Source: Clostridia bacterium
GTDB taxonomy: Bacteria; Bacillota; Clostridia; Oscillospirales; Acutalibacteraceae
Assembly: GCA_900763035.1 (NCBI GenBank)
Contig: CAAFIS010000071.1
Location: 1-10,191, forward strand
Direction of reading: 5' to 3'
Length of the DNA: 10,191 nt
A model generated the notes under the pieces. That model was not told the DNA's origin, ran no database searches, and saw only the letters and a program-made list of their open reading frames with translations. Below, one piece after another: positions 7,977 through 10,191 of the stretch; the first letter of the stretch is position 1; the number at the start of each line of letters is the position of its first letter. Made by a program: the position numbers and the translations under genes.

Positions 7977-8678
7977 ATGGAATGGGTCAAGATCCTGCTG
8001 ATCGCGCCGCTGTCGTACGTCGCGCTGTTCATCATCACGCGGCTGATCGGCTATCGGCAGATCTCGCAGCTGAGCATTTTCGATTATATCAACGGCATCA
8101 CGATCGGCTCGATCGCCGCGGAGATGGCGACGGAGCTGGAGCGTCCGCTGCACCCGCTGCTGGCGATGGCGGTATATTGCCTGCTGGTGGTGCTGACCTC
8201 ATTCGCCACCTCGAAGTCGATCCGCCTGCGGCGGCTGATCACCGGGCGCACATTGATCCTGCTGGAAAACGGCACGCTGTACCGCGATAACCTGAAAAAA
8301 TGCAAACTGGATCTTAACGAGTTTTTGTCCCAGTGCCGCGGCGCAGGCTATTTCGACCTGAATGAGCTGCAGATGGCCGTGATGGAGACCAACGGCAAGA
8401 TCAGCTTTTTGCCCAAAACGGCGCAGCGCCCGGCCACGCCGCAGGACATCGGCGTAGCCGTGACACAGACGCTGCCGCAGATCGATCTGGTGATCGACGG
8501 CCGGGTGCTGCCCGGCAACCTGCGTTATCTCGGCTTTGACGAAACATGGCTCAAGCGTCAGCTGGCGGCGCAGGATGCCTGCATCGCGGACGCGTTCCTC
8601 GTCACGGGCGACCGCAGCGGCCGCGTGACCGTTTTCCCGCGCGAGGATCGGCCGATGACACGCGATAACTTCATGTAG
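7977..8678 (+). CDS. DUF421 (YetF-like) membrane protein
   Basis: This complete 233-aa protein matches the DUF421/YetF family. It has a hydrophobic N-terminus (about 4-22), a second membrane segment (about 59-78) and an amphipathic stretch between them (FDYINGITIGSIAAEMA, 35-51). A cytoplasmic part follows with the family pattern GRTLILLENGTLYRDNLKK (90-108), the LQMAVMETNGKISFLPK segment (131-147), and a second half reading DLVIDGRVLPGNLRYLGFDE (170-189) then WLKRQL. Family members such as B. subtilis YetF/YdfS are small membrane proteins of unclear biochemical role, some linked to sporulation or stress. The start at 7977 is preceded by AAAGGA 10 nt upstream; a nearby ATG at 7970 is out of frame. 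It is a single gene, divergent from addBA and convergent with the PHP gene, with a terminator at 8815-8838. I cannot assign a substrate. Confidence 0.88.
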   Translation: MEWVKILLIAPLSYVALFIITRLIGYRQISQLSIFDYINGITIGSIAAEMATELERPLHPLLAMAVYCLLVVLTSFATSKSIRLRRLITGRTLILLENGTLYRDNLKKCKLDLNEFLSQCRGAGYFDLNELQMAVMETNGKISFLPKTAQRPATPQDIGVAVTQTLPQIDLVIDGRVLPGNLRYLGFDETWLKRQLAAQDACIADAFLVTGDRSGRVTVFPREDRPMTRDNFM

Positions 8679-8736
8679 GCCTTGATCTGCCCCGCCGACC
8701 AAAAGCCTATCACATCTGCCGTCCCATAAACAGGAC

Positions 8737-8753
8737 ATCCCGGCCGTCGGGAT
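8737..8753. repeat. Short hairpin ATCCCG/CGGGAT
   Basis: A perfect 6-bp inverted repeat with a 5-nt loop, 58 bases after the DUF421 stop. It is the first of a run of inverted repeats filling 8737-9029. No U-run follows on the plus strand. Confidence 0.4.
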
Positions 8754-8763
8754 AAGAAAACAG

Positions 8764-8800
8764 ATCCTGCCGCATTCGGCTTGAGCCGGATGCGGCAGGC
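8764..8800. repeat. 37-bp palindromic direct repeat, copy 1
   Basis: Identical over 37 bases to 8993-9029. The core (8766-8799) folds into a hairpin with 16-bp arms, CCTGCCGCATTCGGCT and AGCCGGATGCGGCAGG, interrupted only by one T-G pair, around a 2-nt loop. On the minus strand the stem is followed by a T-rich stretch (ATCTGTTTTCTTAT), so it could add termination in that direction. Two exact copies in one intergenic gap suggest a dispersed REP- or BIME-like element rather than a plain terminator. Confidence 0.85.
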
Positions 8801-8850
8801 CAGACTGTCAAAAAAGCCCGGACATTGTCCGGGCTTTTATTGCCAGTCTG
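8801..8850. terminator. Bidirectional intrinsic terminator with outer inverted arms
   Basis: The core is a 9-bp perfect stem AGCCCGGAC / GTCCGGGCT (8815-8835) with a 3-nt loop, bordered by A-runs and T-runs. On the plus strand it ends in TTTTATT; on the minus strand in six T residues, so the minus direction looks stronger. A second inverted pair, CAGACTG (8801-8807) and CAGTCTG (8844-8850), encloses it. It lies between the convergent DUF421 and PHP genes and can serve both. Confidence 0.88.
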
Positions 8851-8852
8851 AC

Positions 8853-8888
8853 CGAAAGTGTCGAAAATTAGCATTTTCGACACTTTCG
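8853..8888. repeat. Perfect 16-bp inverted repeat
   Basis: The arms CGAAAGTGTCGAAAAT (8853-8868) and ATTTTCGACACTTTCG (8873-8888) are exact reverse complements around a TAGC loop. The outer part of each arm is GC-balanced and the inner part A/T-rich, with no external U-run, so it does not look like a terminator. It abuts the previous element by two bases and looks like one module of a composite repeat. Confidence 0.85.
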
Positions 8889-8915
8889 CCGCCTGCGGGC
8901 GGGCGATCTGCATGC

Positions 8916-8942
8916 GAAGGGCAACCCTGACGGTTTCCCTTC
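8916..8942. repeat. Imperfect inverted repeat GAAGGG…CCCTTC
   Basis: GAAGGG pairs with CCCTTC, then one mismatch, then AACC with GGTT, around a 5-nt loop. A further 5-bp GC hairpin (CCGCC TGCG GGCGG) lies at about 8889-8902. Both belong to the palindrome cluster; neither has a T-run. Confidence 0.5.
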
Positions 8943-8992
8943 ACACATCCTTTCCCTCCGCCGCAATTGGCTTTGGGGTTCTTTGACAAGCT

Positions 8993-9029
8993 ATCCTGCC
9001 GCATTCGGCTTGAGCCGGATGCGGCAGGC
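8993..9029. repeat. 37-bp palindromic direct repeat, copy 2
   Basis: An exact second copy of the 37-bp element at 8764-8800, in the same orientation and 229 bases downstream. It starts 17 bases beyond the PHP gene stop. On the plus strand the stem is followed by a moderately T-rich stretch (CTTCTTTGCTTTG). Together the copies flank the terminator and the 16-bp palindrome. Confidence 0.85.
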
Positions 9030-9045
9030 TTCTTTGCTTTGCTGT

Positions 9046-9807
9046 TCACTTTTCGATGCCCGGCAGCTCGACCGGAACGATGCCCAGCTGCGATAGCGCG
9101 GCCAGTGCCGCCTGCACGGTATCCGGGTCGCCGGTGTAGCGCGGTGTGTGCGCGTCACAGCCGATGACGACCCGGCAGCCCTCCTCGGCCGCCATCCGCC
9201 AAAACGGCGCATACGGGTAGATCCGCTTCTCGCGAAAGCCCAGAAGATTGAACTCCAGCGGCATATCGCATTCGCGCGCCGCCACGCACAGGCGACGCAT
9301 TTCCCGGGAAAACACCGCCTCGTCCGCGCGGTATCCCACCATGTCCGGGTGCGCCATATAGAGGAACGCGCCGGTGTGCATCGCCTCGACCGTCTGATCG
9401 ACATAGGCTTTCAGTCCCTGCTCATCGTTCACTGCGCCGGTGTACATCCCGTCATATTCGTTTTGCAAAAAATGCTGCCCCAGGATCAGATAGTCGTAGC
9501 CGAACCGTTCGATATGCCGCAGCATATCGGCAAAATGCGCGGGGTAATACTCCGCCTCGTACCCGGTATAGACCGTCAGTCTGCCGGCGTACTGCGCCCT
9601 CACCTCGCCGATCTCGCGCACATACTGCTCCGTTTCTTCCATCGGCATACGGAACCCGGACACGTGCCCATTGCCGAACGGGTACGGCACATGATCCGAA
9701 AACCCCAAGATCTGCAGCCCGCCTTGCACCGCAGCTTCCGCATAGTCGGCGGGGCGGCCGTCCGCATGACGGCAGTGATAAGAATGCGTATGATAATTGG
9801 CCAGCAT
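9046..9807 (-). CDS. PHP-family phosphoesterase, histidinol-phosphatase (HisJ/HisK) type
   Basis: This complete 253-aa protein has all the PHP metal-site motifs: H6-T-H8 at the N-terminus, S-D38-H39, the E84 region (GYEAE), GQH112F, AH153PD and CD218AH220. In PHP phosphatases these bind a tri-metal centre that hydrolyses phosphate monoesters. Length and the YHTHS…GFSDHVPY…IGCDAHTP pattern fit the HisJ/YtvP histidinol-phosphatase branch, which converts L-histidinol phosphate to histidinol. There are no his genes nearby, so the substrate is inferred from family only; other PHP phosphoesterases acting on small phosphorylated metabolites remain possible. The start at 9807 has a strong GGGAGG site 7 nt upstream and a promoter at 9839-9867, giving a ~25-nt leader. 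It is monocistronic; transcription can end at 8815-8835. Confidence 0.88.
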   Translation of the reverse strand: MLANYHTHSYHCRHADGRPADYAEAAVQGGLQILGFSDHVPYPFGNGHVSGFRMPMEETEQYVREIGEVRAQYAGRLTVYTGYEAEYYPAHFADMLRHIERFGYDYLILGQHFLQNEYDGMYTGAVNDEQGLKAYVDQTVEAMHTGAFLYMAHPDMVGYRADEAVFSREMRRLCVAARECDMPLEFNLLGFREKRIYPYAPFWRMAAEEGCRVVIGCDAHTPRYTGDPDTVQAALAALSQLGIVPVELPGIEK

Positions 9808-9838
9808 GGTCGTTCCTCCCTTTCAAGATCCCTACAAG

Positions 9839-9867
9839 AGCATAGACCGTCCGCGCCGGTTTGTCAA
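9839..9867 (-). promoter_or_regulatory. Sigma-A-type promoter of the PHP gene
   Basis: On the minus strand a perfect TTGACA (9862-9867), 17 nt, then TATGCT (9839-9844). The predicted start is near 9832, with the ribosome binding site about 10 nt further on. The short leader leaves no room for a riboswitch or attenuator. Confidence 0.85.
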
Positions 9868-9915
9868 GCGATTTCGCATCGGCGGAAAAACACAGACAAA
9901 AACTTTTCTCCCCTC

Positions 9916-9944
9916 TTGCACAGCTCATCTGTTTATGGTAAAGT
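9916..9944 (+). promoter_or_regulatory. Promoter of the small 3' transcription unit
   Basis: TTGCAC (9916-9921), 17 nt, TAAAGT (9939-9944). The -35 box is good and the -10 box fair (four of six). The predicted start is near 9951. It diverges from the PHP promoter, with about 50 bp between the two -35 boxes. Confidence 0.55.
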
Positions 9945-9964
9945 GAATGCATGTTCAAAGAAAG

Positions 9965-9990
9965 GATATCCGGCGACGTCGCCGGACATC
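9965..9990 (+). other. Leader hairpin directly in front of a Shine-Dalgarno sequence
   Basis: TCCGGCGACGTCGCCGGA (9969-9986) is a perfect 18-base palindrome, extended by GAT/ATC across one mismatch. It ends one base before GGGAGGA (9991-9997). A stem this close to the ribosome binding site would shape translation of the frame that follows, or form the first stem of a small RNA. Confidence 0.6.
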
Positions 9991-10003
9991 GGGAGGAGCA
10001 TCC

Positions 10004-10107
10004 ATAGATCAGATCAAAAAAGCCGTCCTCATGATCGGGGGGGCGGCAAGGCAGGCAAATTCGAATGCTATCAGACCGAAAAGGACTACACCCAGATCAC
10101 GTGGTGA
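10004..10107 (+). pseudogene. Small disrupted reading frame, about 34 residues, unrecognised
   Basis: GGGAGGA (9991-9997) is ideally placed for initiation at 10004, but the codon there is ATA, not ATG. From it the frame reads DQIKKAVLMI with G/C-rich third positions, enters a run of seven G (10037-10043), and then loses sense. If the run had one more G, the frame would continue as GGGGKAGKFECYQTEKDYTQ and end ITW-TGA at 10107, again with coding-like third positions (mostly C or G). Without the shift the frame runs open through the terminator to the window edge, which argues against it. So I see a small gene with two lesions, or one lesion plus an assembly error in a homopolymer. The in-frame ATG at 10031 has no ribosome binding site. 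I do not recognise the peptide; it could be a remnant of a longer gene or a small protein. Confidence 0.4.
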
Positions 10108-10125
10108 TCTGAACGATAAACAAAA

Positions 10126-10172
10126 ACAGACCGGCGGCCGCACGGGAAGTCCCCGTGCGGCCGCCGATCTGT
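10126..10172 (+). terminator. Very strong intrinsic terminator
   Basis: Arms of 21 bases (10126-10146 and 10152-10172), with a GC-rich core (CGGCGGCCGCACGGG) and one mismatch, enclose a 5-nt loop. A-rich sequence precedes it (AAACAAAAACAGA) and TCTGTTTGCACTTATT follows. It closes the small unit 19 bases after its TGA, and the A-rich side allows some function on the minus strand too. Confidence 0.85.
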
Positions 10173-10191
10173 TTGCACTTATTCCACAGTA

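Noticed and set aside
8837-9049. A 70-codon minus-strand frame in the palindrome cluster, and a similar 67-codon frame at 8710-8913
   Set aside because: They are translations of the hairpin repeats (both contain the same ASGSSRMRQ stretch from the 37-bp element), with no convincing ribosome binding site. Probably spurious.
9951-10007. An 18-codon frame (MFKERISGDV…) ending at the TAG overlapping position 10005
   Set aside because: Its ATG coincides with the predicted transcription start, leaving no room for a ribosome binding site, and it is largely the translation of the palindrome. A leaderless upstream peptide is possible but unsupported.
9148-10107. A 319-codon plus-strand frame across the PHP gene and the small unit
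   Set aside because: Most of it is antisense to the PHP gene. Only its last ~20 codons look coding, and these are better explained as the shifted end of the small frame starting at 10004.

Overview
The window reads as chromosomal DNA from a GC-rich Gram-positive anaerobe, probably a Clostridia/Oscillospiraceae-type gut Firmicute. The reasons are the Firmicute-type AddB/AddA pair (not RecBCD), a YetF-type DUF421 membrane protein, strong GGAGG-type ribosome binding sites, sigma-A-like promoters with 17-bp spacers, and heavy C/G use at third codon positions. This placement is inference; no marker gene is present.

Layout. (1) Positions 1-456, minus strand: the first 152 codons of a sialidase-like Asp-box protein, running off the left edge, with its own near-consensus promoter (513-541). 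(2) Positions 597-7695, minus strand: a two-gene operon, addB then addA, overlapping by 23 bases. It encodes both subunits of the AddAB helicase-nuclease, with all expected helicase, nuclease and iron-sulfur residues visible. (3) Positions 7696-7976: the addB leader and the divergent control region. A TTGCAA-N17-TATAAT promoter drives addBA, and the first ~135 nt of the transcript form a long base-paired fold not explained by the coding genes. (4) Positions 7977-8678, plus strand: a complete DUF421 membrane protein. (5) Positions 8679-9045: a non-coding block between convergent genes, packed with hairpins, including two identical 37-bp palindromic repeats and one strong bidirectional terminator. 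(6) Positions 9046-9807, minus strand: a complete PHP-family phosphoesterase of histidinol-phosphatase (HisJ/HisK) type with its own strong promoter. (7) Positions 9916-10172, plus strand: a compact transcription unit with promoter, hairpin, Shine-Dalgarno, small broken reading frame and very strong terminator.

Functionally, only addB and addA clearly work together: the heterodimer processes double-strand DNA ends, recognises Chi and loads RecA. The other genes look like independent units. The items most worth a second look are the structured addB leader, the small 3' transcription unit with a disrupted start codon and a G-run frameshift, and the palindrome cluster between the DUF421 and PHP genes. 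I see no defence island, CRISPR array, transposase, tRNA or rRNA.
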